A DNA stretch of 64,000 bases from Eucalyptus grandis (GCF_016545825.1 NC_052613.1:51318112-51382111), one strand, 5' to 3'; numbered from the stretch's first letter, positions 38,241 through 49,889 are shown. Notes: generated from the letters alone by a model not told the origin. A program made the numbers and translations.

Positions 38241-38700
38241 TTAAAAGTTCTCCCCAAACTAAAACTGAGCTCAATTTTGGAGGTGGTCCGGGGCGGGCGG
38301 TGGCAGTTGCTGAGTTAAATAGTGAGAGGAAAAAAGAGAGAGAAGATGGGAAGAGGTTTTGCAATATAAGTATCTTTCATGTGAATTAACTTTTGCCCAA
38401 AGCCAGCCGATCAGAGTCGAACAACGGCGAAAGCGATGTCAATAGATGTCGAGTCCCAATGGGCATGATGCATCACTGTCTTTCTAAGTTAGTGTGATGG
38501 TCGGACAGCTTGAATTGAGGTCCTTTCCTTTGGGCCTTTTCAAGACAGATTGGGTCATGTCGTGAAATTGACAATATCCTACGAAGAAGCTCTATATCGT
38601 CCATCTCCCGGGCCGCCCAATGCCTGATTATCTTGTCAGCCCAATCCATGGTTGGACCAAACGGTCCCCCCGACACCAGTTGGATACAATGCTTTATTTT

Positions 38701-38994
38701 GGGATATAATATATAGTCAGTCCATAAACTTTAACTTAATATATAACGTGATCTCTACATTTTTAATTTTTTTAATATGATCCTTAGACTTTTGGTAAAT
38801 ATATAATATAGTAAAATGTAAATATAGTCATTCCATTAATTCAAGATCTAAAATAATATTTAACATTTTCATATAGTTTAATGACTAAATTGATCATGTA
38901 CCAAAAGTTGAAGGACTACATTGAACAAATTGAAAGTTTACTGATCACGTTGTATATTAAATTAAAGTTTATGGATCATCTGTGTTATTTTCCC
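38701..38994. mobile_element. MITE with long terminal inverted repeats
   Basis: The left arm (GGGATATAATATATAG, then TCCATAAACTTTAACTTAAT) mirrors the right arm read on the other strand (GGGAAAATAACACAGATGAT, then CCATAAACTTTAATTTAAT). About 100 bp per arm can be paired. Flanks CTTTATTTT and TTCTATTTT are a possible decayed 9-bp target duplication, suggesting a Mutator-like MITE. Confidence 0.7.
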
Positions 38995-40523
38995 TTCTAT
39001 TTTCTTTTCGTAATATTTGTAACCGACAACTCGAAAAATCGAGCTTTTCCTTATCACGTTAATGACGGGCCCTTAGAAATACTAGTTGGCACGCCGTTGC
39101 TGATGGTAACATGCAGCTAACCATGCATTTCTGTATTGGCATATGTGTCGGCTGTTCTTTCGTGTGGATCCAAAGCCGAAGGCGAGAGACGATCATTGCA
39201 CTTTGTAAGCTATACAACCACGCTTCAGTCCCCCTCCAATGTCGACGTCTCGGTTCTCTCTCGGGAGGGCGACGTCCGAGCGGAATCGGTACGCGCGCAT
39301 TTCAAAAGGGTCGTCATTCTATTTTTCAGGGACGTCTCCATCGACTCGGTTACTGTCGGTGCCGGAAGAGGAGCATTTAGAATGGCTGTAAAAAGTATAT
39401 GGTTGGCGATGCCTCTCGTGACCGAAGATGGCCAGGAGAAGAAGCACCAAAAAGCCACACCCCTTTCTCGATTTTTTGTCTTCTTTTTTGCTTTGCAAGT
39501 TGGGGTTTGTGCATGAGGGCGTGGTCCTAGGATGCAATAAATAAGGAGAGAGCCTGGTCACATGCACGCTACATTTTGTGTGGCGGATGAGTGCCAAAGT
39601 CGAGCCAATTTCGCTCAGTTGCTTGTTCCTTGCGAACCATGATACCGCCTTAGATCTGCGTAACATCCTTAGAAAGTCGCTTACTAATCTTGCGACGAAC
39701 AGATGGTTTCACGGGTCTCGTGGGAAGGGTATCGCCGGAGCGCTTTCACGAGCTTGGGACGTCGGATGGGACGATGCCGGCGAATGTCTTGTGACCCTTT
39801 CGAAGCCTATGGGTGAATATCATTACAGTTTTGTAAGATCGAACGGATGAAATCGAAATCTTTACTCAGTAGTTTAAATGTTGAGAATAGATTTGAGGAG
39901 CAATTTTTCGAATTAAAGAAGAATAATGAAACCTCTTAGTGAAGAGAGCGAATATTGCTCCTCATGTAATTGAGTTCGTTTAGCTGTACCTAATAATTGT
40001 GTTGTGTTGACTTCTAAATTTTGGTGATTCGTTTAATCATTGATTCGCATTAAAAAATCAGGGATTAATTTTAACCCCTACAAAAAAATTAATTAGATGC
40101 ATATCATATAATTTTATATGCATTTATTTATTATCATTACATTTGCATTGTGTTGGTGACGAATGGGTTCGACTTGGTGGTTTTGACCTTTAAATTGATA
40201 GGTGGGATTAAGCCCACGAAATGAGCAAATTGGCCCAAACCCATTTTTTTCATGATCGAAACTTATCTCTTGAAAAATAGAGATTTGAAATTGTTCTGGG
40301 ATATATGTTGGGGATTTTTTTTTTTAATTTATTTGGATAGGGCAAGTGTGACAAAAAATATTGTGAGCTTGACTTTGCAAGATTTGAAATTTCAAAAAAA
40401 AAAAAAAAAATTTTTTGCAATCCTCAATCGTATCAAAAACAAATATTGAGTTCGGAAAAGAAATCTTCGTGATATTAATTTGGAAAAATTAAAATCCTAA
40501 TCCATGACCTATATAAATGTTGT
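38995..40523. other. Intergenic, no gene recognised
   Basis: A GC-richer stretch (39130-39850) has ORFs on both strands, such as 39136-39516 plus and 39578-39850 plus. None has a family I recognise, and their overlap makes coding doubtful. 39900-40520 is AT-rich. Confidence 0.45.
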
Positions 40524-40955
40524 TTGCGCAGGGTTTTGGGGGCCACAGATATTGAATACACGGCCATTGAGAGAAAAACGAGAGTGAGGGCAAGACTTAG
40601 ATTGAAAGAGAGATCCTTACAACTTGAGGACGACTTCTCTGGACGACTAAAGAGATACTTACAACTTGAGGACGACTTCTCTGGACGACTAATATTTTAC
40701 CCTTCCGATATTGCGCACGGACCTGCAAAGCCCCCACCCATATCACGACTAGCTGCTCCTGCCACGAATATCCCAGGTCATCCAGAAAAATGCAGCGTTC
40801 TTTCTAGTCGCGATCTCGAGTTCAGGGGCTTCATCAATGGGAACCCTTGCCTAGCAGTGCCATTTGATTTGCCGGTCGCATGGAAGTCCCTCAACGTGAA
40901 ATCAATGAAATTCACCGAGTGTGGTGATCAAAGAATCGGAGATCCGTCCCGTTGA
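40524..40955 (+). CDS. Unrecognised ORF containing a tandem repeat; doubtful gene or exon
   Basis: A 143-codon open frame. Its N-terminal part contains two copies of a 14-residue unit (LQLEDDFSGRL) from a 42-bp tandem repeat. The remainder (GHPEKCSVLSSRDLEFRGF and onward) resembles no family I know. A different frame just downstream (40940-41020) reads EIRPVELIPEHPMKFHSYAC, which may belong to the same broken gene. There is no supporting promoter or splice evidence. It lies next to the truncated end of the retrotransposon. Confidence 0.2.
   Translation: MRRVLGATDIEYTAIERKTRVRARLRLKERSLQLEDDFSGRLKRYLQLEDDFSGRLIFYPSDIAHGPAKPPPISRLAAPATNIPGHPEKCSVLSSRDLEFRGFINGNPCLAVPFDLPVAWKSLNVKSMKFTECGDQRIGDPSR
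40609..40692. repeat. 42-bp tandem repeat, two copies
   Basis: Copies at 40609-40650 and 40651-40692 differ at a single base. The unit contains ACTTGAGGACGACTTCTCTG. The length is a multiple of three, so the frame is preserved. Confidence 0.95.
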
Positions 40956-41023
40956 GCTCATCCCCGAGCATCCCATGAAGTTTCACAGCTACGCTTGTGA
41001 AGAAAGGAGGAAAGGGCCAATAA

Positions 41024-43294
41024 AAAATTTAATATGCATGAGTTTTACTTTAATGACATATGAAATGCAATTCATATGACATGATTTGCATCATTACAAT
41101 ATGTATGCAATCTAATTTACATAATGCTAAATATGCATGTGCTACATGATATGGAATGGATGACATGACAATTCTATATGTATGTTCTTTTTATGATTTT
41201 TTTTAATGATTTTTTTAATGATTTTTTTTAATACATGTATGCAACCTACACTAAACAATGATGACATAAAATGTGATTAATTATGAACTAGCCTATTAAC
41301 TAAATAAGTAAATGACCTTTGTGTTTAACTAAATAAGTAAATGACTTTGTGTTTTCTTCTTTTTAACATGACTTAAAAACAACATAATGATGCAATACTA
41401 ATATTTGGCTTTTTTATTAAAAAAAGAAAAACTACATGACGGGAATATTAAAACATTAACCTATGACCCACTAACTAAAGCGCAACATGCGGTGTGCACA
41501 TTATGAAATCTATATAACCTAAATAACATTTTTTGTTCTTTTTTTGTTTTGGTTTTATTAAAGGAAAATTATCCTAATTCTATATGAATCTTAAAAATTA
41601 AAATGCGTTGATTTAAACATGAAATGTGTATGGACCTAAATACCTAAATCCTAGATATGACATATGATGCATGATATGTGATGAGCAAATAACGATAACA
41701 CACCAAATTATATGTCCTATTGAAAATTCATCAATGTAAATCAATGACATATTATCTCAATGATGCAAAGCAATTCATGAATTTGCCATGAAAAGTCGAA
41801 ATAATAAAAAATCTAACCTGACTTCTTGCGGCTCAATATTTTTTATTATTATGACTTAATATGACAAATTTTTTAATCGATAATGATAAAAAAATCAAGT
41901 TAGAATAAAATAAAAAAACTATGAAATCGAATATCTAAAAATTTACCTAGTCTAACTCATGGTTGACTTGAGGAATGGCGAGGAAGCAGTGGTGGCCGAG
42001 CTGCGATGGTGGTTCGATGATGGGTCGCCGTTCGGAACAGGGGTTGTCCGTCAGAGCTCCGACGAGGTTCAGGCAGTAACCGGACTTGCAGCAAAACAGG
42101 GGAGGCAGCAAGTGGCTCTGTTTGAGCGTGCGGCAGCGAGTAGAGGAGCAGCAACGTCGTGTGTAGGGCGTTGGGCTACTGAGACTGGAACAATAGCGTC
42201 GGGTTCTGGGCGATCGCGGAGCAGAGTCACAGCGGCGTCGGGGTTGTCGCAGCAGATGGGTTGGCAGTGACCGGCGAGGCGGAAGTGCAGGCAAAGGCAC
42301 TGGATCGTGGTTTCAGCAGGCGCCAATGCTGGCGGAGCGACAGTGGTGGAGGTGGTGCAAGCGCGGTGGATCGGCACAGGCACGGGGGATGAGTAGGGGT
42401 GCTCGTATGACGACGGCGCAGCGAGCGTCAACGCGCTGTAAAGTTGCAGACGTTGCTGATGCAAAGGCGACTCGAGATCTGCAGGTCGCGGGTCAGCCAC
42501 AATGGTGGCAGATGCAGGCGGAATGAAGTAGCGCCGGCTCTCGGAGCTTGCAGGGGAGCGGCGGTGCCGCATGGTGGTTGGATGCAGGCGGAGGTGTGGC
42601 GGACAGAGGCCGGGAGGGCGCAAGGCTGCCCACGAAGAAGACGATTGTAGCTTTTCCCTTTCTTTTTTTTTTCTTTCCTCTTTTTCTGTGCCCTCACATC
42701 TCTCTTTCACGTCACTTTCTCTCTGACTCTTCTCTCTGCTTTCACCTTTTTTGACTTTTCTCTCATTCTTTTTTCAATCCAGAGAAGCTCCCCTCACGTC
42801 TCCTCACTTTTCTTATTTCTTTTCACTTTTGCATTCTTTTTTCCTTTGACGAAGATGAAGAGAACCCCCCTTGTTTCGAAGCCTCACATCCTTTATTTAT
42901 AAAGGAAAACTCAAAGTTGTTTTTGCAAGTGAGATATTCACTCAACCACTTAACAAAAAAATGGCTCCAAAATCACGTAACAACTATTTTTTTTTTTGAA
43001 TTTTGAAATGAGGATATATTTTCAGCAACAAAGATTTTCAAAACCAAATGTTTTATTTTATTTATTACCTTCTAAAATATTTGGTGTCACCACCGACCAA
43101 GGTGGCGTGGCTGGTAGGGCCTTGGACCTCCCCGGTGGAGGCCAAGGTTCGAATCCCCTGCATGCAGGGAGGCAGGCTTAGCTACTACAGGTGACTTACG
43201 CGTGACGTCGGGGTTGAAGGGGTTTACGGCCGCCTGGCAAGTCTTAGGGGTTCCTCTGTTCCAAAAAAAAAAAAAAAAAAAAAATTTGGTGTCA
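41024..43294 (-). repeat. 3' LTR of the Tat element (truncated at its 3' end, split by a SINE)
   Basis: Matches 58980-60358 plus 62961-63621 with the same order of landmarks, most bases identical in the AT-rich part. On the minus strand it starts TGACACCAAAT at 43294, is interrupted by the SINE at 43090-43283, and fades out at 41024. A 29-bp block (TAACTAAATAAGTAAATGAC...) is duplicated near 41298-41355 in this copy only. The GC-rich third (about 41960-42640) carries long overlapping ORFs on both strands, which I take as chance, not genes. Confidence 0.85.
43090..43283 (+). mobile_element. tRNA-derived SINE with poly-A tail
   Basis: A 194-bp insert with RNA polymerase III promoter boxes: A-box TGGCGTGGCTGG at 43103-43114 and a perfect B-box GGTTCGAATCC at 43146-43156, 31 bases apart. 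It ends in a run of about 21 A. The 11-bp target duplication ATTTGGTGTCA flanks it exactly (43079-43089 and 43284-43294). The body between the boxes does not fold as an intact tRNA, so this is a retroposed tRNA-derived SINE and not a tRNA gene. It inserted at the terminal edge of the Tat element's 3' LTR. Confidence 0.9.
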
Positions 43295-45626
43295 GAGATT
43301 TCTTGTAGAGATTTCCTTCAAAGATAAATGACTCATAAATTTAAATCATACAAAATGAATATGAAATGAATATGCAAATGTTAATTGTAATGACTTTTTT
43401 TATTTATTTAAAGAAATGGACTCAAATAAATTTAATCCCCTTTGAAATGCAAGGTCATGTAATAAAGAATGCCATGTAAATGCAATGATTTGGTCAGGAA
43501 CATAGATCTCAATGTGTCTATGCTCAATGCGAATGCAAAGAAGAACACGCACCTGTTGTACTTGTGAAATGATTCTTATGAGACCTAACAAACATCTGGA
43601 ACTCTCTTAAGATAATTGAAAGGTTCAAAGTCTTTGGGGATCTGGAACTCTCATAAGATTCCAAGCACCTGGAAATTGCATCAAGTACTTGAAATTTCAA
43701 AAATCTGATTCTTATGTCAGACATTTGAAAACATTTACTAAACATCTTGAAATCACATCAAATGTTTGAAAAGACAAACACTTGGAAGTCACATCAATTG
43801 TTTAAATGTTCAAATATCTAGAATTCACACTAGACATTTGAAAACATTTTATAAATGGGTACTTGGAATTCTCCTCAAATATTCAAAGATGACTGAACAA
43901 ACTTAGGGTTTCAAAGACAAATCCTTTGGTCTTTGAGGAAAAATTCATTTCATTTTTTAAAATTTAATGAAGGTCCATGCATGATGGCTTTTTCAAACTT
44001 CCACCAGGAAAATTTATCATTAAGACAATTTTCACTAAGCTGTGAATCTCTTGAACATGCTAAATGAGACACCTTTGGTGTGAAAGACTTTTTCACTCAC
44101 TCATTTAGGAGGGGTTATTTGTCCTGATCATTGATGCGAGAATATATCACTTTATCTTATCATCATCTTGTCGACAGGAGTTCGAATTTTCTTGCAAACG
44201 ATACGATCTTACCAATATGAGAGGTCTTTGACAGGTACTATAATGTGGGTTTGGTCAACGGCTTAACAAAGGAACTCTGTGACTCAATGCAATTGAAAGA
44301 ACAATTCTGTAATCATCTTCGGGTTTACAAGTCAAGAACCCTACAAAATGAGAAAGAAATAATCTTGCTCGCACTTCTTCGGGCAATGCTTAAAACATGT
44401 GAACTCCCATGTTAATTCAAATGCCCTAATCTGAAGAGACTTTGTAACATAGGCTGGGTTCATGGGCTGAGAAACGAAAGAATCATTAGACTCAAAATGT
44501 GTGTAAAGGGTGAGAGTTGGTGATCATCTTGACATTACCACTAGTTTTCTTTTTCCACCTTTGAAGATTTTCTTCATATCACAACTCCATTGATTGCAAC
44601 AGCATTTGAGTTTTTTTAGTATTGTCTTGTTGGGGATACGACTCACTACATCAAGTGTTTGATTTTTCTCTTTGGGCATTGGCCTTGCTTTTACCAGGCA
44701 CATTGCTTTTTCATGCCCCTTATTTTTTGCACTTTACTTTCTTTGGACTCATGTAGACCCCATCTTTCATTAGCATTTTGAGCCATGCTATTTGATTTTT
44801 TTTTCTTTCCTTGCCCCAGTGTAGGGGATAATCACCAACTGGGTTTAAAGAAATGAAATTATAGACTCAAGTGGGCTATGCAAAGAATATAACTGTATAA
44901 GATAACGAAAGAAATGCTTTTTATCATCCTAAGGCACTTAAATTACCACATGAATTCAATGTAATAGCACAACTTGAAGATAAATGCAAGTGAGAGCAAG
45001 AAAATTTCTATCCATTTCCCTCTCCTTCAATGTCGACTTACCTCCATTTGCCCTGATGTGGGGTGGTCCTTGACAGGGGTAGTATAAAAGAAATTCTTCA
45101 AGTATTTAGGCTCAAAGAAGGGTTAAACAAGGGTTCACTAGTAGAGAAATGAACTGTCCCTTGTCATTTTAGTTGTCGTACTTTTTGCAAGAAAACTCTT
45201 CACCTTGAAACACAAAACGTTTCCATACTCACTTCACAATGTATAGACAAATGACTGTGTATGGGATAAGGCTTGCCTTTCATGCCTCATTTAGTATGTT
45301 TAAGTAACTTGACATTCTTCACTAAATTATCTATTTTGATAAATTTTAGGTGGAATTGGTGAATTGGACAACATCATGTGACATCATTCTATAATGATAA
45401 AGAGGCCATGCTCTATTCTTGCTCCTTGGATCATAAATTCAAAACTAATAGGTGTCTGTGTCTTGCCCCCTCTTTGTAAGGGAGCTCATAGAGGTTCCTT
45501 ACAAAGATAGAGGACACCGTTATTCACATTCGTTCTTTGCCCTTGCAAAAATAAAACATGCATCATTATACACTAGAGATTTGATCAACTCTAAGCGAGG
45601 GAAAGGCTTTTACGAGCCTTTTTTAT
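43295..45626 (-). other. Untranslated region of the Tat element between integrase and 3' LTR
   Basis: About 2.3 kb without a supported gene. At 43560-43900 a loose repeat of the type ACTTGGAAGTCACATCAA and CATTTGAAAACAT recurs several times. A long 3' non-coding tract is common in Tat elements. The expected purine-rich tract just before the 3' LTR is weak (GAAGGAAATCTC then AAGAAATCTC on the minus strand). A short plus-strand ORF at 45452-45655 has no recognisable domain. Confidence 0.5.
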
Positions 45627-46796
45627 TCATGGATAGTATTTCTTTACAGCATTAGAGTTGATAGGATTCATGAATTCACGCCCATCCATTTCTGCTAAGA
45701 TTAAAGCACCTCCAGGAAGTACTTTCTTCACGATGTATGGCCCATGGTAATTTGGAGTGAACTTGCCACGAGGATCAAGGTTAATTGGTAGCATCTTGCG
45801 TAGCATAAAATCATGGACCTTGAAATGCCTTGGGCAAACCTTATGATTGAAAGACTTGGCCACCCGCTGTTGATAACATTGTCCATGACATACGACCTTC
45901 AATCGTTTTTCATCAATCATATTGAGTTGGTCATACCTCTGTTGTGCCAATTCAACTTCCCTCAGCTTAGACTGAGACAATACTCTTAGAGAAAGGATTT
46001 TTACTTCAACTAGCAGAACTGCTTCCATGCCGTACACTAGAGAAAAAGTAGTTGCTCCAGTAGAGGTGCGAATTGAAGTCCTATATGCTATCAGAGCATA
46101 AGGAAGCCTTTCATGCCAGTTACGATAATTATTAGTTGTCTTTGCCAGAATTTTCTTGATGTTCTTATTTGCTGCTTCAACTGCACCATTCATCTGGGGG
46201 CGATAAGGTGATGAATTCAAATGACGAATTTTAAACTCCTTGAACAAATCATTGACAAGCTTGTTGTTTAGGTTTGTCCCGTTGTCTATGATGATAGCTT
46301 CAAGCATGCCATAACGGGCAATAATATCACATCGCACAAACTTCACGACATTCTTTGCAGTGACAACTGCATATGACGCTGCCTCTATCCATTTTGTGAA
46401 ATAATCGATGGAGACAAGGATGGAATGGTGACCATTCAAGGCTTTTGGGTTAATTGGGCTGATTAGATCGATGCCCCACGTTGAAAAAGGCAATGGTTTT
46501 GACAATTGATGCAGCTCATTTGGCGGAACACTTATCTTGTCTCCATAAATCTGACAACGGTGGCAACTTCGGACATGTTGAATGCAATCACTTTCCAAAG
46601 TCAGCCAGAAGTAACCTAACCTCATAATTTTCTTTGCTAACATGTGGCTGCTCATGTGAGGACCACACACTCCTTCATGTATTTCCTCCATCAACTGAGT
46701 GGCTTCCTTAGCATTGACGCATCTAAGTAGGACAGAGTTGAAGGACCGTTTGTATAATGTATCCCCGCTAATAAAGAACTTGGAGGCAAGTTTCAT
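45627..46796 (-). CDS. Retrotransposon integrase (Ty3/gypsy, C-terminal part of pol)
   Basis: An uninterrupted 389-codon frame, the best-preserved piece of the element. It begins with the zinc-binding HHCC region, where CHRCQIYGD supplies the cysteines. The catalytic core follows with the D,D-35-E residues: WGIDLISPI (first Asp), IIIDNGTN (second Asp) and NGAVEAANK (Glu). The C-terminal segment has the GPYIV and VLPGGALILAEMDG region usual for gypsy integrases. It would insert the cDNA copy into the genome. In an active element it is cleaved from a pol polyprotein, so the initiating Met here is not a real start. No chromodomain is visible, which suits Tat. Confidence 0.9.
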   Translation of the reverse strand: MKLASKFFISGDTLYKRSFNSVLLRCVNAKEATQLMEEIHEGVCGPHMSSHMLAKKIMRLGYFWLTLESDCIQHVRSCHRCQIYGDKISVPPNELHQLSKPLPFSTWGIDLISPINPKALNGHHSILVSIDYFTKWIEAASYAVVTAKNVVKFVRCDIIARYGMLEAIIIDNGTNLNNKLVNDLFKEFKIRHLNSSPYRPQMNGAVEAANKNIKKILAKTTNNYRNWHERLPYALIAYRTSIRTSTGATTFSLVYGMEAVLLVEVKILSLRVLSQSKLREVELAQQRYDQLNMIDEKRLKVVCHGQCYQQRVAKSFNHKVCPRHFKVHDFMLRKMLPINLDPRGKFTPNYHGPYIVKKVLPGGALILAEMDGREFMNPINSNAVKKYYP

Positions 46797-46805
46797 AAGA
46801 TGCTT

Positions 46806-47195
46806 TCAATTAGCTAGAATGCTACATGCTGGGAACTCTCGCCTTTGAATGTAGGTCATGATGTCATGGTACCATAGTTTTTCGTCCAGTTCTTTTGTCA
46901 CTACCATACAATAAGCTGGCTTCGCAAGTACTTCAATCTTTAAAGGTTCAATTTCTAATCCTTCCGTAACTGTGAGCATAGAAGACAAAGTTGCAAGTGC
47001 ATCTGCAAACTGATTATGAGACCTTGACAAGTATTCGAATGATATTTCATCAAACTCCTTTACAAGATCTTCCAAATAATCATGGTAAAGGACTAGTTTG
47101 TCATCTCTAGTCCTCCATTTTCCAACAATCTGAAGGATAATAAGTGCGGAATCACCGAACACCTTTAACTTGCTAACCTCCATTTCAATGGCCAC
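46806..47195 (-). pseudogene. Second (archaeal-type) RNase H domain of the Tat pol
   Basis: Open stretch of 129 codons between the classical RNase H and the integrase. It reads KLKVFGDSALIILQ, GKWRTRDDKLVLYHDYLEDL and HNQFADALATLSSM, the pattern of the additional aRNH domain found in Tat-lineage elements. The Asp of FGDS and the final ADAL Asp are present. Stops occur on both sides, separating it from the neighbouring domains, so it is not expressed as part of an intact polyprotein. Confidence 0.75.
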
Positions 47196-47411
47196 CTATA
47201 GGCCGAGAATGCACGCTTCATATTAAGCTATTTTGTTGGTGCAAGGAAATACCAACTTTGCAGCTACAGGATAGTGTTGACCATCGGGAGAAATTAGAAC
47301 TGCTCCAGTACCACACCCGAATAGGTTAACTGCGCCATCGAAGAACATAGTCCACGACTCCTTTTCCATTGTCAAAATGCAATCATCCAGGTAATCATAT
47401 TCATCTTCATC

Positions 47412-47891
47412 CTACATCCTCATAGTACCATTTGCTAACATGTTCGCAATTACTCGACCTTTAACTGATTTTTGTGGTACACTTTGCACATCAAACTCAG
47501 AAATCAGGATTTGCCATTTCACTAATTTCCCCACCAAAGCCGGTTGTTCTAACAAGTACTTGATTGGGTCATTCTCACATACTAGAAATGTCTGGTAATG
47601 CAAGGTGTATTGCCGTAGTCTGTGCAAAACCCATACTAAAGCAACACACATCTTCTCAACATTAGAGTTGTTCATTTATGTTGTTGAGAACTTCTTGCTT
47701 AAGTAGTAAATTGCACATTCCTTCCCATATGTTGATCTTTTTTGAGCCAGTATTGCTCCCAAAGACTCTCTATTAATTGTGAGATAGAGACCCTTTACCA
47801 AAATAAAAATAAAAATTGTGAGATAGAGAATTAAAGGTTGCCCTAGTGTAGGAGGAACGAGTATTGGCAGATTCATCAAGTATTGCTTCAA
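47412..47891 (-). pseudogene. RNase H domain of the retrotransposon (classical Ty3/gypsy type)
   Basis: Two adjoining open frames. 47891-47676 reads PLILYLTIF, then ESLGAILAQ and CAIYYLSKKF. 47675-47412 reads NVEKMCVALVWVLHRLRQYTLHYQTFLV, PIKYLLEQPALVGKLVKWQILISEFD. These are the usual RT-RNase H sequences that degrade the RNA template. The first frame carries an internal low-complexity duplication of the ILVKGLYLTINRE region, and the two frames are separated by a frame break, so the domain is dead. Confidence 0.8.
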
Positions 47892-47981
47892 CTCTTCAAG
47901 TGCTTCCCGACATTCATCATCTCATTTAACTTGGGCATTCTTCTTAAGAAGCTTGAAGAAAGGCTTAGCAGTTTCAGAGAG

Positions 47982-49047
47982 TTAGGAGATGAATCGAGCT
48001 ATATAGTTCAACCTCCCTAAAAGGCTTCGGACTTCTTTCGCCGTGGTTGGAGGGTGCAAATCACAAATTGCTTTGGCTTTTGAGGGATCAATCTCAATAC
48101 CCCTTCTACTGACTATGAAACCCAATAGTTTGCCAGAAGTTGCTCCAAACACACACTTTGCCGGATTAAGACGTAACTTAAACTCACGAAGTCGTTCAAA
48201 TAACTTTTGTAAAGTCTTAACGTGATCTTCTCTTGGTTGGGTTTTGGCAATCACATCATCCACATAAATTTCCATCTCTTTGTACATCATATCATGGAAA
48301 AGTGTTACCATAGCCCGTTGATATGTTGCCCCAGCATTCTTAAGGCCAAAAGACATGACCCCATAGCAAAAAGTTCCCCATGGGGTGATGAATGTTGTTT
48401 TCTCTTTGTCCATTTTTCATTCATCCTGATTTGGTTATATCCTGAAAATCAATCCATAAAAAAAAAGAGCTTAAAGCTAGCAGTACTATCCACGAGAACA
48501 TTAATGTGGGGCAGGGGAAATCATCTTTGGGGCTGCCTTTGTTCAAATCTTTATAGTCGACGAAAACTCTAATACGACCATCTATTTTTAGTACTGGCAC
48601 TATGTTTGCTATCCACTTGGGATACTGTGATACCTCGATGAATTTTATGTCAAGGAGTTTCATGACTTCCTCCTCTATTTTCTTGGAAAGTTCTAGCTTA
48701 ATTCTCCGTAATTTTTGCTTCTTGGGAGGTATATCGGGATTAGTAAGGAGACAATATTCAACAATGGATGGATCTAGACCTGGCATATCAGCATAAGATC
48801 AGGCAAAGATATCTTGGTATTCCTTCAGCAACTGGGTCAAGCGTTGAGCTTCGGATTTGGTCAAGTTTGCCCCAATTTTGAGCTCCTTGGTGTCTTCTAT
48901 GTCACTAAGATTTATGGTAACAGTCTGCCTAGCAGTGATTGGCTTCGAACTTTCTTGTTGCTCCCAACTACGTTGAATATTCGTTGAATCATCTTGCTCC
49001 TCATAACTTGAACTTAACACTTCATCTTCATTAAAGCAAATATGCAC
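47982..49047 (-). pseudogene. Reverse transcriptase of the Tat element, frameshifted
   Basis: Three stretches. 49047-48799 is the segment leading to RT (GANLTKSEAQRLTQLLKEYQDIFA). 48786-48421 holds finger motifs (IANIVPVLKIDGRIRVFVDY, DLNKGSPKDDFPCP). 48413-47982 holds the catalytic palm with IYVDDVI (the YxDD box) and the LKLRLNPAKCVFG and LGFIVSRRGIEIDP motifs. Stop codons near 48799 and 48420 split it, so it is not functional although the catalytic box survives. Confidence 0.88.
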
Positions 49048-49397
49048 AGGGTTGCACCTGAAACATAAAGTAGATAATTAAAAAAAACAAACAGGGCAAA
49101 TTAGATGCATGTTGAAAAATTATTTTATTTCAAAAAAAATTTAAAGGGAATATGAAGAAGCCCAGCCTTCAGAATTAGCTCATTGCCATTTTCTTTTGGT
49201 AGGATTTCATCATAGGGCAAGTTTTGGTGTACTTCAACATGCCCTTAAAACATGAAAATCTCCATGTATTTTATTGGATGAAAAGCAAATTACATTATTG
49301 AAATGAGAGAAATCCTAGAAATGAAAATCCTAACATGCAAATATGGAAAGCAATAAAGACTCTTGCACAGAGGAGTATGCAAATAATTAAAATTTTT

Positions 49398-49889
49398 CTA
49401 CTCTCGAGCTTCGTCGATGGCAAACACTAAATTCTCTTCGAACAATTCAGTCATTCCTTTGAGTGCGTCATCTTTTCCAGTGGATCGAATGGTGTCTGCA
49501 ACCAACTTGTCTACCTCTACCCATTTGACATCGATATCAGCACCTTGAGGCTTGGAGTATTGAACACAGGTATCGATTGTCCCTTCTTCTTCATGCATCA
49601 TCTTCGCAGGCCCAAGGAATGTGGACCTAATATGGGGTATAGTGAAACCAGTTCGTCCTCATCCTCTTCCTCTACAGGATCGTCCACCTCTACCATGATA
49701 GCCCAATCCAGTCGTATATGAATTCCGCCCAGCCTCAATTGGTTGGCAAGTGCCTTGACCATGTCGACCTAAACCATTACCTAGAGTAAAACCACTCCCC
49801 ACCATCATCTTGCCTATCATGATTGACGACCTTGATAATTTTGGAGTGGGTATGGTAGTGCCTTGAGAAACGTGAATGGTCGAAACCAA
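49398..49889 (-). pseudogene. Protease-RT linker with G-patch-like motif
   Basis: 49889-49659 contains IMIGKMMVGSGFTLGNGLGR, which resembles the glycine-rich G-patch-like segment seen between protease and RT in Tat elements. 49601-49398 is acidic and continues the linker. The two are separated by a stop. Assignment rests on position and the GxGLGR pattern. Confidence 0.5.

Larger units (their letters stand above)
36780..38400. repeat. Tandem segmental duplication, two copies of about 0.8 kb
   Basis: The sequence from about 36780 (CCTTGACTCTTGACCAGTCC) to 37560 recurs from about 37585 to 38390. The order of landmarks is the same: the CCAGTCC phrase, an AGCTCCTCC-AATGC phrase, a MITE, the TTCTCCC-AACTAAAA-TGAGCTCAA phrase, a GA-rich tract with GATGGGAAGAGGTTTTGCAA, and AACTT--CCCAAAGCC. 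Identity looks like roughly 80 percent by eye. Confidence 0.8.

Noticed and set aside
43103..43175. Functional tRNA gene
   Set aside because: Pol III boxes are present, but no acceptor stem or anticodon arm can be folded. A-tail and target duplication show a SINE.
45452..45655. Plus-strand ORF overlapping the integrase 3' end
   Set aside because: Short, no domain, antisense to the retrotransposon. Tat elements can carry antisense ORFs, but nothing supports this one.
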